Shown: one piece after another, positions 15,581 through 24,036 of the stretch
Numbering within the stretch: position 1 is the first letter of the stretch
Layout of the letters: the number at the start of each line of letters is the position of its first letter
Assembly (NCBI GenBank): GCA_016788625.1
Contig: JAEUQX010000260.1
Coordinates: forward strand, 1 to 38,802
DNA: 38,802 bases
Source of the DNA: Anaerolineae bacterium
GTDB taxonomy: Bacteria > Chloroflexota > Anaerolineae > Aggregatilineales > Phototrophicaceae
Reading direction: 5' to 3'
The notes under the pieces: generated by a model
Databases searched by the model: none
The model's input: the letters and a program-made list of their open reading frames with translations, nothing else
Told to the model about the DNA's origin: nothing
Made by a program: the position numbers and the translations under genes

Positions 15581-18199
15581 CTATTTACAGAGCGAGGAGA
15601 GCCGCTCGGTAATCTGCGTATGGCTGGCCTGCAAATCCGCCAGACGCGCCCGTTCCTTCTCGACCACATCCGGCTTGGCGCGGTTGATGAACTGTTCGTT
15701 GGCAAGCATGGCCTGCGAGCGATTAATCTGCTCCTGAAGCTTCTGTTGTTCCTTGGTCAGACGTTCACACTCCGCTTTAATATCGATCAAACCGGCCAGC
15801 GGCAGATAGGCCGTCACATCGTTGATCACCACAGAAGCCGCATCGCCTGGCGCGGCAGCACCCGCAGCGAGGAAGCTGATCTCAGAGACGTTGCACAGGC
15901 GCGCAAACAGGTAGCTGTAGCGTTGGAGCAGTGCCGCATTGTTACCAGCGGCGACCACTGCAGCGATCTTCCGTCCCGGATCGACATTGTACTCTGCGCG
16001 CACATTACGGATAGCACGCACCAGTTCCATGATCAGGTTCATCTCGGCTTCGGCTGAGTCATCCAGATAGCTCGCATCCGCGCTCGGCCAGCGCGCCAGG
16101 ATCAGCGCCTTACCATCGTGCGGGATGTAGCTCCAGATTTCCTCGGTGAAAAATGGCATGAACGGATGCAGCAGTCGCAGTGCCGTATCCAGCACCGCGA
16201 CGAGTGTGCGCTGCGTCTCTGACTTGGCAGCCGCGTCGCCCTCATAGAGCGGATGCTTGGACATTTCGATGAACCAGTCCGCGAATTCGCTCCACAGAAA
16301 TTCATAGATCTGCCGCCCGGCTTCACCGTACTGGTAGATGTCAAAGAGATACTGCACATTGGCAACCAGGCGCATCAGACGGCTGATAATCCAGCGCGAC
16401 GGCAGTGAGAGATCGGCCTTCGAGGGCAGTCCCGGCTGTACGTCGCCATCCAGATTGGACGTGATGAAGTTCGCCATCTGCCAGACTTTGTTGACGAACT
16501 TCCAGTTCGATTCGATGCGCTCCGTATCAAGGTTGATATCGTTGCCAGGTGTACCGCCAGTGACGAGCGTGAAGCGCAGCGGATCTGCGCCGAACTGGTC
16601 AATCAGGTCAAGTGGGTCGATGGTGTTGCCGAGGGTCTTGCTGATTTTGCGCCCGAACTTATCGCGGATGAGACCATGCAGATAGACTGTGTTGAACGGC
16701 GCCTCATCGGTAAACCACATGCCAAGCATAATCATGCGCGCCACCCAGAAGAACAGGATGTCGTAGCCCGTTTCCATCGTGCTGGTCGGGTAGAAGCGCT
16801 TGAGGTCAGGCGTCTGTTCCGGCCAACCCAGCGTGCTGAACGGCCATAGCCCGCTGCTGAACCACGTATCCAACACATCAAGTTCGGGTGTCCAGCCGTC
16901 GCCCGCAGGCGGCTGCTTGCCCACATACACCTCGCCATTCGGGCCATACCATGCGGGGATACGATGCCCCCACCACAACTGACGACTGATGCACCAGTCC
17001 TCGATATTCTCCAGCCAGTGGTAGTAGATCTTCTCGAAGCGTTCTGGCACGATCTTGATGCGCCCATCGCGCACCGCGGCCAGAGCCTTCTCGGCCAGCG
17101 GCTGAATCTTGAGGAACCACTGCGTGCTCAGCAGCGGTTCGACCACCTCGCCGCCACGCTGGCTGCGCGGCACGATGTAGGTGTGATCAGCCACCTTGAT
17201 CGTCAGGCCAGCAGCTTCCATATCTGCCCACAGCTTTTCGCGACAGGCAAAACGGTCGAGACCCTTATAGAGGCCAGCCTGCTCATTCATGCTGGCGTCA
17301 CGGTTGAGGATGTTGATCACCGGGAGCTTGTGACGCTGACCAATTTCGTAGTCGTTGAAGTCGTGCCCCGGCGTGATCTTGAGCGCGCCCGTGCCAAACT
17401 CACGATCCACATAGTCATCGGCAATGATCGGAATCGCGCGATTGAGCATTGGCACATAGGCCGTCTTGCCGATCAGGTGTTTGTAACGGTCATCTTCGGG
17501 ATGCACGCACACCGCCGTATCGCCCAGGATAGTCTCCGGGCGCGTGGTGGCGACAGGCAGGTATTCGCCTCCCTCAACCGGATATTTGAAATAGTAGAGC
17601 TTGCCCTGCTCTTCTTCGCGCTCCACTTCCAGATCAGAGACGGCGGTTTGCAGCCCCGGACTCCAGTTCACCAAACGTGGGCCGCGATAGATCAATCCTT
17701 GCTCATAGAGTGTAACAAATACCTCGGCCACCGCCTTCGAGAGACTGTCGTCCAGCGTGAAGCGTTCCCGATCCCAGTCGCAGCTCGTCCCCAGGCGGCG
17801 ATGCTGGTCAGAGATGACATTGCCGTATTTTTCCTTCCACGCCCAGGTGCGCGCGAGGAATTCCTCGCGCCCCACCTGAACGCGGCTGGTGCCCTCGCTC
17901 AGCAGCAGGCGCTCAACCATGAGCTGCGTGGCAATGCCCGCGTGATCGGTTCCCGGCACCCACAATGCCGCCTTGCCGCGCATCCGCTCGTAACGAATCA
18001 TCAGGTCTTCGACGGAAGCCGTGAGCGCGTGGCCGATGTGCAGCGACCCCGTCACATTGGGCGGTGGCATACTGATGACGAAAGGCTCAGCGTCGGGAGG
18101 AGCAACCTCCGGCTTGAACCAGCCGTTCTCTTCCCACCACTTGTATATGCGGGGTTCAGATTCCTTGAAATTGAAGTTCTTGGGCATAGGTCGGCTCAT
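15581..18199 (-). CDS. valS: Valyl-tRNA synthetase
   Basis: Class I synthetase that charges tRNA-Val, 872 aa, the normal bacterial length. The HIGH motif is at residues 54-57 (SLHIGHAL). The KMSKS loop reads KISKT at 518-522, a conservative variant. The large CP1 editing domain lies between about 190 and 345 (GDTAVCVHPEDDRY). The anticodon-binding domain follows, and the last ~65 residues form the ValS coiled-coil arm (ECERLTKEQQKLQEQ). An AGGAG ribosome site sits 9 nt before the ATG. It is controlled by the T-box leader just upstream. No second valS is visible in the window. Confidence 0.97.
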   Translation of the reverse strand: MSRPMPKNFNFKESEPRIYKWWEENGWFKPEVAPPDAEPFVISMPPPNVTGSLHIGHALTASVEDLMIRYERMRGKAALWVPGTDHAGIATQLMVERLLLSEGTSRVQVGREEFLARTWAWKEKYGNVISDQHRRLGTSCDWDRERFTLDDSLSKAVAEVFVTLYEQGLIYRGPRLVNWSPGLQTAVSDLEVEREEEQGKLYYFKYPVEGGEYLPVATTRPETILGDTAVCVHPEDDRYKHLIGKTAYVPMLNRAIPIIADDYVDREFGTGALKITPGHDFNDYEIGQRHKLPVINILNRDASMNEQAGLYKGLDRFACREKLWADMEAAGLTIKVADHTYIVPRSQRGGEVVEPLLSTQWFLKIQPLAEKALAAVRDGRIKIVPERFEKIYYHWLENIEDWCISRQLWWGHRIPAWYGPNGEVYVGKQPPAGDGWTPELDVLDTWFSSGLWPFSTLGWPEQTPDLKRFYPTSTMETGYDILFFWVARMIMLGMWFTDEAPFNTVYLHGLIRDKFGRKISKTLGNTIDPLDLIDQFGADPLRFTLVTGGTPGNDINLDTERIESNWKFVNKVWQMANFITSNLDGDVQPGLPSKADLSLPSRWIISRLMRLVANVQYLFDIYQYGEAGRQIYEFLWSEFADWFIEMSKHPLYEGDAAAKSETQRTLVAVLDTALRLLHPFMPFFTEEIWSYIPHDGKALILARWPSADASYLDDSAEAEMNLIMELVRAIRNVRAEYNVDPGRKIAAVVAAGNNAALLQRYSYLFARLCNVSEISFLAAGAAAPGDAASVVINDVTAYLPLAGLIDIKAECERLTKEQQKLQEQINRSQAMLANEQFINRAKPDVVEKERARLADLQASHTQITERLSSLCK

Positions 18200-18232
18200 G
18201 TGCTTCGCTCCTGCATCCTGCCTGCGGGCAAT

Positions 18233-18270
18233 AAAAAAGCCCTTTCATCCTCAAACAAGGACGAAAGGGC
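18233..18270 (-). terminator. T-box regulated terminator
   Basis: Stem GCCCTTTCGTCC (18270-18259) with GGATGAAAGGGC (18250-18239), one G-U pair, an 8-nt loop and six U residues (18238-18233). The 5' arm follows the T-box, as needed for the alternative antiterminator. It ends 33 nt before the valS ATG. Confidence 0.92.
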
Positions 18271-18492
18271 CAGCTTTCGCGGTACCACCTTGATTCCCAA
18301 CACGCCAAGGCTGTTGGACTCTCATGACGCTGTAACGGGCGTGCCCGGCCGATGCTTACTGCTTTTTCAGCATGGCGACTCGTGGGCGACATTCGGTGAA
18401 CAGTTGCGAGTAGGCTTTCAGCCGGTGACCTACACTCTCTGCCGCAGGGGAGTTCACCTACTCCTCCCAGTCGGGGTCGTTGTTTGTATATG
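18233..18492 (-). promoter_or_regulatory. T-box leader of valS with GUC (valine) specifier
   Basis: Transcribed minus-strand leader that senses uncharged tRNA-Val. The T-box core, AAGGTGGTACCGCG, is at 18291-18278. In Stem I the lower helix (CGACT with AGTCG), the GGTGAAC/GTTCACC helix and the distal AGAGAG...GGCTGAAAG platform are all present. The specifier loop has AGTA on the 5' side and GAAT-GTC-G on the 3' side, with GTC (a valine codon) at 18390-18388. Next comes the terminator hairpin listed separately. Uncharged tRNA-Val would pair with the specifier and T-box, disrupt the terminator and allow valS expression. Confidence 0.93.
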
Positions 18493-18498
18493 AAGGGC

Positions 18499-18528
18499 AG
18501 TATATCACAGGGGGAATTAGAGGGTCAA
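18499..18528 (-). promoter_or_regulatory. Promoter of the valS leader
   Basis: -35 TTGACC (18528-18523), an 18-bp spacer and -10 TATACT (18504-18499), preceded by TGA, an extended -10 form. Start of transcription is expected near 18492, at the 5' end of the T-box fold. Confidence 0.75.
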
Positions 18529-18559
18529 TAGGTCGTAGGCGGACGAGCATTAAGCCGGG

Positions 18560-18588
18560 TTGCAGCACCATTATGGATGTGCTAGACT
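18560..18588 (+). promoter_or_regulatory. Promoter of the receiver-ParA/sirtuin/kinase operon
   Basis: -35 TTGCAG (18560-18565), a 17-bp spacer and -10 TAGACT (18583-18588) preceded by TGC (extended -10). It is divergent from the valS leader promoter and lies 33 bp before the ATG at 18622. Confidence 0.65.
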
Positions 18589-18621
18589 GTTTCAAACTCT
18601 TGATTCAGCGATGAAACACTC

Positions 18622-19785
18622 ATGCCAGAAAAAATCCTGATCGTGGATGACGACATTGACAGTCTGAAGTTGATCGGCTTGATGTTGCAACGGCACGGCT
18701 ATGAAGTTGTCGCGGCCAACGCCGGCAACCAGGCGCTTAACAAAGCATCCAGCGAACATCCCAGCCTGATCATTCTTGATGTGATGATGCCTGATATGGA
18801 TGGCTACGAGGTCTGCCGCCGCCTGCGCGCAAATCCGGATACCAAGGCCATTCCGATCATCATGTTCACGGCCAAGACGCTGGTCGATGATAAAGTGGCG
18901 GGATTTGAGGCAGGTGCGGATGATTATCTGACCAAGCCAACGCACCCCGCCGAACTGGCATCGCGGGTTAAATCGATCCTGGCCCGCAGCGCCACGCAGA
19001 AGCGCCAGGACACAAATCGCGGATTCACGATTGGCGTGATCGGCGCAAAGGGTGGCGTGGGAACAACGACCATCGCGCTCAACTTGGCGGCAGCATTCAG
19101 CGTCAAGGGTGAAAATCCAGTCGTGGCGGACTTCCGACTGGGGTCGGGCAGTATGGGGCTGTACATCGGCTTTCCTCAGTCCGGCGGCATGGCGAATATC
19201 CTGAGTAAACCCACCAGCGAAATCCGTTCTTCCACTATCGAAGACGAACTCATTGTGCATCAATCCGGGCTGCGAGCACTGTTGTCATCCACCCGCGTTA
19301 AGGAAGCACAATTGACCTTCCCGATTGACTCGGCCATGGCCGTCGTACGGAATCTCCGAACGATTGGTCGTCCCGCCATTTTTGATCTGGGCAGCACGCT
19401 CGATCTGGTCGCCCAACGTGTATTACGTGAGATGGATCAGATTATCGTCGTGGTCGAACCCAATCCGGTCGCGCTGAATATGGCGCGCGAGATGATCCAG
19501 GAAATTGAACCAAACGGTGCCAGCAGCGGACGTATCCAGATCGTGATCGTCAACCGCGTGCAGTCCAACACCCAAACTCCCTGGCATGAGATCGAGCATT
19601 CACTCGGCCAAGAACTCCGCGCAATCATCTCCCCAGCACACGAACAGTTATTCCAGGCGATGCGCGCTGCCGTCCCGGTCGTCCTCTCCCAGCCAAATGC
19701 GATCATTTCCAGCCAGATTTTGAAGCTGTGCGATGATTTGTTCGCGCGTGTAAAGGTCGCGGCTGGGGGAGAAATGAGTTACTGA
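18622..19785 (+). CDS. Receiver domain fused to a ParA/MinD-type ATPase (CpaE/TadZ-like)
   Basis: 387-aa two-domain protein. Residues 1-122 are an intact CheY-type receiver: acidic pocket D9-D11, phospho-acceptor D53 (LDVMMPDMDG), T83 and K105 (YLTKP). Residues 135-380 are a SIMIBI ATPase with deviant Walker A KGGVGTTT (143-150), followed by VVADFRLGSGS and VEPNPVALNMAREM. CpaE/TadZ proteins, which place pili or secretion machines, usually carry a degenerate receiver; here the receiver looks functional. No tad pilus genes are present. It is the first gene of an operon with a sirtuin (11 bp gap) and a histidine kinase. Inference: a phosphorylation-controlled positioning or switch ATPase driven by the kinase. 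Confidence 0.88.
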   Translation: MPEKILIVDDDIDSLKLIGLMLQRHGYEVVAANAGNQALNKASSEHPSLIILDVMMPDMDGYEVCRRLRANPDTKAIPIIMFTAKTLVDDKVAGFEAGADDYLTKPTHPAELASRVKSILARSATQKRQDTNRGFTIGVIGAKGGVGTTTIALNLAAAFSVKGENPVVADFRLGSGSMGLYIGFPQSGGMANILSKPTSEIRSSTIEDELIVHQSGLRALLSSTRVKEAQLTFPIDSAMAVVRNLRTIGRPAIFDLGSTLDLVAQRVLREMDQIIVVVEPNPVALNMAREMIQEIEPNGASSGRIQIVIVNRVQSNTQTPWHEIEHSLGQELRAIISPAHEQLFQAMRAAVPVVLSQPNAIISSQILKLCDDLFARVKVAAGGEMSY

Positions 19786-19796
19786 AACAATGATTT

Positions 19797-20558
19797 ATGG
19801 CGCCTGAAAAATTAGATCAGATTGCTACGCTGATTCAGCAAGCGCGCTATGCCATCGCCTTCACGGGCGCAGGCATCAGCACACCGTCTGGCATTCCCGA
19901 TTTTCGCAGTCCGAAGTCCGGCATGTGGCATGATGTTGACCCGATGGTCGTCGCCAGCATGTACGGATTTCGCAACAATCCAGCGGCATTCTATAACTGG
20001 ATTTATCCCCTCACCAAGCTGACGTTTTATGCTCAGCCGAACCCAGCGCACCTCGCGCTCGCCAAGCTGGAATCACACGGTCTGCTGAAAGCCCTGATCA
20101 CGCAGAACATCGACATGCTCCACACGCGTGCGGGCAGCCAGGTTGTATTTGAACTGCACGGCCACCTACGAGAAGCCACATGCATTCACTGCTTCCGCTG
20201 CTACACTGCCGAGCCGATCATCCGTAAGTTCCTGGATGATCGACAAGTGCCCTATTGCGAGGACTGCGGCGGCGTAATCAAGCCAAATGTGATCCTGTTT
20301 GGTGAGCAGTTACCCATTCAACAATTGCTGGCAGCGCAGGATGCCGCGCGCAAAGCTGACCTGGTGATTATCGTCGGGTCCTCGCTGGAAGTCGCGCCCG
20401 CCTCGGACATCCCGGTGCTGGCGATGCGGAATGGCGCGAAGCTCGTCATCATCAACCTGGATTCAACACACCTGGACGCACGAGCCGATGTACTGCTGCA
20501 CGCGGACGCCGCCGAAGTCCTGCCCGAAATCACGCAGCGTTTGGAGATTGTGGGATGA
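19797..20558 (+). CDS. Sirtuin (Sir2-family NAD-dependent protein deacylase)
   Basis: 253 aa, class III/U-like bacterial sirtuin length. NAD-binding motif GAGIS (24-28) with IPDFRSP, TQNID (102-106), catalytic H121 in ELHGHL, and a zinc ribbon with C129, C132, C154 and C157 (an extra C135 is nearby). The C-terminal GSSLEVAPAS completes the Rossmann fold. All catalytic residues are intact. It starts 11 bp after the receiver-ATPase gene with a weak ribosome site, so coupling is likely. Its stop overlaps the kinase start (ATGA). Likely deacylates lysines; in this operon it may act on the partner proteins, but that is inference. Confidence 0.93.
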   Translation: MAPEKLDQIATLIQQARYAIAFTGAGISTPSGIPDFRSPKSGMWHDVDPMVVASMYGFRNNPAAFYNWIYPLTKLTFYAQPNPAHLALAKLESHGLLKALITQNIDMLHTRAGSQVVFELHGHLREATCIHCFRCYTAEPIIRKFLDDRQVPYCEDCGGVIKPNVILFGEQLPIQQLLAAQDAARKADLVIIVGSSLEVAPASDIPVLAMRNGAKLVIINLDSTHLDARADVLLHADAAEVLPEITQRLEIVG

Positions 20559-21775
20559 ACATTACAACCGACCATCAGGAAGGCCACGGGCTAATGCTGG
20601 CTCGTTATCAACGCTTGATCGAAATCAGCCAGCAGTTAAATTCGACGCTGGACTTGCAGTCGCTGCTGAAGAAGATCATCTCCGCCGCGAAAGAACTGAC
20701 CAACACTGAGGCCGCATCCATTCTGCTGATCGACGCGGCAACGGGCGACCTGCGTTTCGAGATTGCCTCCAACATCAAGCCGCAGGATATGGAAGATATC
20801 ATCGTCCCGAAGGGCAGCGGCATCGCGGGTTGGGTTGCTTTGCACGGCGAACCACGCGTGATTGACGATGTGACCAAAGAACCGACGTGGAGTCGCAAGG
20901 TAGACGATACCATTGAGTTCCAGACGCGCAGCATCCTGGCCGTACCGCTGCGAGCGCACACCAAAATCATCGGCGTACTGGAAGGTATCAACAAGATTGG
21001 CAGCGGCGGATGGGATGAGAACGACATCAACACCCTGACGACGCTGGCAAGCCAGGCCGCTATCGCCATTGAGAACGCGCGTTTGTTCCAGCAAAGCGAC
21101 TTCATCGCGGAAATGGTTCACGAGCTGCGAACGCCGCTGGCCGCGCTGAAGGCCAGCACGGTACTGCTGCTGCGCCCCGAACTAAAAGAAGATCGGCGCG
21201 TGGACATCATCCAGACGATGCACAGTGAAACCGAGCGGCTGAGCCGTTTGGCGAGTGACTTCCTCGACCTGGCACGGCTCGAATCCGGGCGAACGCGGCT
21301 GGATGCCTCGCGCTTTGACCTCAAGAAGCTGATCGAAGAGAGCGTCGATGTCGTGCACCCGCAAGCGGGCGATAAAGGTGTGAACATCACCATTGAGTGT
21401 GATCACTTCACAGCGAATGCTGATCGCGGCAAAGTCAAACAAGTGCTGCTCAACCTGCTAACGAACGCCATTAAGTACAACCGTGAGAACGGCAGCATTT
21501 GGGTACGGGCTGAAGAAACGCGCGGTGAGGACGACCAACCTTTCGTGCGCGTTTCCGTGCAGGACAGCGGGTACGGCATCTCGAAAGAACATCAGAAGCA
21601 TATGTTCGAGAAGTTCTACCGCGTCTCCGATACGGCTGGCTTCACGCAGGGCACAGGTTTAGGGCTGGCAATCGCCAAGCAGATCATCCAGGCACATGGC
21701 GGGCAGATCACGCTGGAGAGCGAGCAAGGCGTCGGCTCGACCTTCGCGTTCACGATTCCCCTGGCGACGCGCTGA
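20555..21775 (+). CDS. GAF-domain sensor histidine kinase
   Basis: 406 aa, no membrane segment, so a cytoplasmic sensor. The GAF domain covers about residues 20-178 (KGSGIAGWVALHGEP, VPLRAHTKIIGVLE). The dimerisation/phospho-acceptor region has H189 in MVHELRTPL. The ATPase domain has N-box LLNLLTNAIKYN, G1 DSGYGI, F-box FEKFYRV and G2 GTGLGLAI. All catalytic boxes are present. It overlaps the sirtuin gene by 4 bp and is third in the operon. The intact receiver of the first gene is the obvious partner, since no other response regulator is near. The GAF ligand is unknown. Confidence 0.93.
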   Translation: MNITTDHQEGHGLMLARYQRLIEISQQLNSTLDLQSLLKKIISAAKELTNTEAASILLIDAATGDLRFEIASNIKPQDMEDIIVPKGSGIAGWVALHGEPRVIDDVTKEPTWSRKVDDTIEFQTRSILAVPLRAHTKIIGVLEGINKIGSGGWDENDINTLTTLASQAAIAIENARLFQQSDFIAEMVHELRTPLAALKASTVLLLRPELKEDRRVDIIQTMHSETERLSRLASDFLDLARLESGRTRLDASRFDLKKLIEESVDVVHPQAGDKGVNITIECDHFTANADRGKVKQVLLNLLTNAIKYNRENGSIWVRAEETRGEDDQPFVRVSVQDSGYGISKEHQKHMFEKFYRVSDTAGFTQGTGLGLAIAKQIIQAHGGQITLESEQGVGSTFAFTIPLATR

Positions 21776-21888
21776 AGTCATCAGACCAGTGCTTTTCGAG
21801 GCCGTACATCCGGCAGCTCATAAGATGACATCGATGCCTGAGATATGCCGCATCGCAGGTGGCGCATCAATCGTGGTGAATTAAGAAT

Positions 21889-22473
21889 ATGCCTCGTTCG
21901 CGCGAATTCGACCAGGATGATGTCTTGGATCGTGCCATGCTGCTGTTCTGGGCGCAGGGGTACGAGGCAACTTCAGTGCGCGATTTGATTACTGCCATGG
22001 GCATCAGCAGCAGCAGCCTGTACGAAGCTTTTGGCGACAAGCAGGCCGTCTTCCTGGCGGCGCTGGCTCGTTACTGCACGATTGAACAAGCGCGCGTCCG
22101 GCAAATGGCCGATGCCGCTGCCACTCCCCAAAGCTTCGTCGAAGCGCTGTTCACTTCTCTGGATGATTTGAATCAGTACCCAGGGCAGACCAGAGGCTCC
22201 TTCGCATTCAATACGATGGTCGAATTTGGCACGCGGCACGAAGGGGTCACCAAACAACTGCTTGACCATTACTACAAGATTGTGGATATCATTGCCGCAA
22301 AGCTGGCCGAGGAGCAGTCCGCCGGAGCAATCAGCAGCGCCCTGCCGCCGCTACACCTGACACATACCATCCTCAGCACATTGCAGGGGCTTGCCACGCT
22401 CAAGAGCGTGCAAGCAGATTTCGCTCATCGGCAGGCCGTCACACAAATGATCCTGCACCTGCTGGATCGATAA
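21889..22473 (+). CDS. TetR-family transcriptional regulator
   Basis: 194 aa. The N-terminal helix-turn-helix is clear: DQDDVLDRAMLLFWAQGYEATSVRDL then GISSSSLYEAFGDKQAVF (motifs given in part), as in AcrR/TetR proteins. The C-terminal part (60-194) is an all-helical ligand and dimerisation domain. It is 127 bp upstream of the P450 gene in the same direction, and a palindrome sits on the P450 promoter. The simplest reading is a repressor of the P450 that is released by the P450 substrate or a related compound. I found no copy of the palindrome before its own gene, so autoregulation is not supported. Confidence 0.92.
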   Translation: MPRSREFDQDDVLDRAMLLFWAQGYEATSVRDLITAMGISSSSLYEAFGDKQAVFLAALARYCTIEQARVRQMADAAATPQSFVEALFTSLDDLNQYPGQTRGSFAFNTMVEFGTRHEGVTKQLLDHYYKIVDIIAAKLAEEQSAGAISSALPPLHLTHTILSTLQGLATLKSVQADFAHRQAVTQMILHLLDR

Positions 22474-22508
22474 GTCGCCTTATTCACAGAAATTTACGAA
22501 GCTTTAAG

Positions 22509-22536
22509 CTGTCACTGGCTGACCCTGTGCTACAAT
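22509..22536 (+). promoter_or_regulatory. Promoter of the P450 gene
   Basis: -10 TACAAT (22531-22536) preceded by TGC (extended -10), 16-bp spacer, weak -35 CTGTCA (22509-22514). Predicted start is near 22543, immediately before the inverted repeat. A second possible promoter is TTGACG (22538-22543) with CAGAAT (22562-22567), 18 bp apart, which would place the palindrome between its boxes. Confidence 0.6.
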
Positions 22537-22543
22537 GTTGACG

Positions 22544-22567
22544 ATTCTGAAACAGTTGTTTCAGAAT
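22544..22567 (+). promoter_or_regulatory. Probable TetR-family operator
   Basis: Perfect inverted repeat with 10-bp arms, ATTCTGAAAC and GTTTCAGAAT, separated by AGTT. Length, symmetry and position at the transcription start are what TetR-family repressors bind, and a TetR gene ends 71 bp upstream. Binding by that protein is inferred. Confidence 0.7.
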
Positions 22568-22600
22568 AACACTGTAACGAAAGCGAGACAGGAACAACCA

Positions 22601-24004
22601 ATGACGAAACCACTGCCCCCAATGTTATCCGGGGGGTTACCCGTATTCGGCCATGCGCTGGAAATGCTGGGGAATCGCGAAAAGCTGTTCAAGCGCGGCC
22701 ATGCCGAAAAAGGCGACTTGTTCGCGATCAAGCTTGGCCCTAAGAATGTCGTCGTGATTACCGGTGCCGAAAACAACCGGATGATGTACACCGAGACCGA
22801 CAAAAGCCTGAACATGCAGGACGGCTATGCCTTCCTGAAAAAATCGGTCGGCGAAGTGCTGTTCACGGCCAGCAAAGAGGACTATTATAATCAACGTCCT
22901 GTATTGCAGGAGATCTTCCGCCGGGAACGCATGACCAGCTATGTCCAGGCAATGAACATAGAGGTACAGAGATGGCTGGATTCACTGGGCAAAACAGGTG
23001 AAATCGACATCACCAAAGAGATGCTGCGGTTAACGCAGTATGTTGCCGGGCACGCCTTTGTCGGGGCGAATTTCCAGGCCGAACTAGGGGAAGACTTCTG
23101 GGAGTGTTACGCAGACATCAGCGCCTCACTCGACCCAATCCTGCCGCCGAATCTGCCGCTGCCGAAGTTCATTCGACGCGACCGCGCTCGCAAGGTCATT
23201 TACAGCCGCCTTGAATCGGTGATCAGAACTCGCCGCCAAAACCCAGATCGCTACGATGATCTGATCACAGCGTTGATGACCACACCGCTCAAAGATGGCA
23301 GCCTGATACCGGATGAACTCATCATCAACATGTTCATCGCATTCATCTTTGCCGGGCACGAGACCACCGCCGGTCAGGCAGCGTGGCTCATAGCGCTGCT
23401 GCTGCAACATCCCGCGTATCTGGAACAGCTCAAGAGCGAAATCCACGCCAACGCACCTTATGGTACAGCACTGGACGGAGCTACGCTCAGCCGCCTTGAA
23501 CATGTCTATATGGCAATTGACGAAACGACCCGAATGCGGCCCTCGGCAGACACCCAGATTCGCACCGTCGATCAACCACTAGATATGGGCGACTACGAAA
23601 TACCTGCAGGCTGGATGATGATGGTCAGCGGAGCAACCTCACACTTCCTGCCGGATGTGTTCAAGAACCCGGAACGCTTTGATCCACTGCGGTTCTCTGC
23701 AGAACGCGGCGAAGGCAAGAATCCGTTTGCAATAGTTGGATTTGGCGGCGGAATGCACAAGTGCACTGGTATGAACTTCGCCAAAAATGAAATGGCGATC
23801 ATCACGACGCTGCTCTTTCAGCAGTTCGACGTACAACTGTTGAGCGAAGACATTCGTGTCGTGATGGGCAATGGGGCAAATCATCCATCGGCAGTGCGCG
23901 TGCGTTACCAGCGCAAACCCCTGAGCGAACTGACTGACGCCGCGACGATCAAAGCGGCTGTCGAAGGCGGATGTCCGCATATTACGCGGCAGGTCACGCC
24001 GTAG
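22601..24004 (+). CDS. Cytochrome P450, CYP51-like clade
   Basis: Haem monooxygenase of 467 aa. The I-helix oxygen-binding motif is FAGHETTAGQ, the K-helix ExxR is ETTR, and the haem-binding loop is FGGGMHKCTG with the axial cysteine C388. The segment PNLPLPKFIRRDRARKV resembles CYP51-type proteins. No membrane anchor is seen. The start at 22601 (MTKPLPP) is preferred to the in-frame ATG at 22535: AGGA lies 8 nt before it, and the earlier ATG overlaps the -10 box, upstream of the predicted transcript start. No ferredoxin or reductase gene is adjacent. Substrate unknown; the TetR gene upstream is the likely regulator. Confidence 0.92.
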   Translation: MTKPLPPMLSGGLPVFGHALEMLGNREKLFKRGHAEKGDLFAIKLGPKNVVVITGAENNRMMYTETDKSLNMQDGYAFLKKSVGEVLFTASKEDYYNQRPVLQEIFRRERMTSYVQAMNIEVQRWLDSLGKTGEIDITKEMLRLTQYVAGHAFVGANFQAELGEDFWECYADISASLDPILPPNLPLPKFIRRDRARKVIYSRLESVIRTRRQNPDRYDDLITALMTTPLKDGSLIPDELIINMFIAFIFAGHETTAGQAAWLIALLLQHPAYLEQLKSEIHANAPYGTALDGATLSRLEHVYMAIDETTRMRPSADTQIRTVDQPLDMGDYEIPAGWMMMVSGATSHFLPDVFKNPERFDPLRFSAERGEGKNPFAIVGFGGGMHKCTGMNFAKNEMAIITTLLFQQFDVQLLSEDIRVVMGNGANHPSAVRVRYQRKPLSELTDAATIKAAVEGGCPHITRQVTP

Positions 24005-24036
24005 GTCTAACCGGGCTATCACGTCCATCATAAGAT

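Noticed and set aside
16634-16648. KISKT in place of KMSKS in ValS as a loss of function
   Set aside because: The two key lysines and the serine are kept, and such conservative variants occur in active class I synthetases.
16964-18493. 509-codon plus-strand open frame opposite valS
   Set aside because: It is antisense to a complete valS and its T-box leader, with no recognisable domain. Long open frames opposite GC-rich genes are expected by chance.
22535-22600. Upstream ATG for the P450
   Set aside because: It overlaps the -10 box and the operator, upstream of the predicted transcript start.
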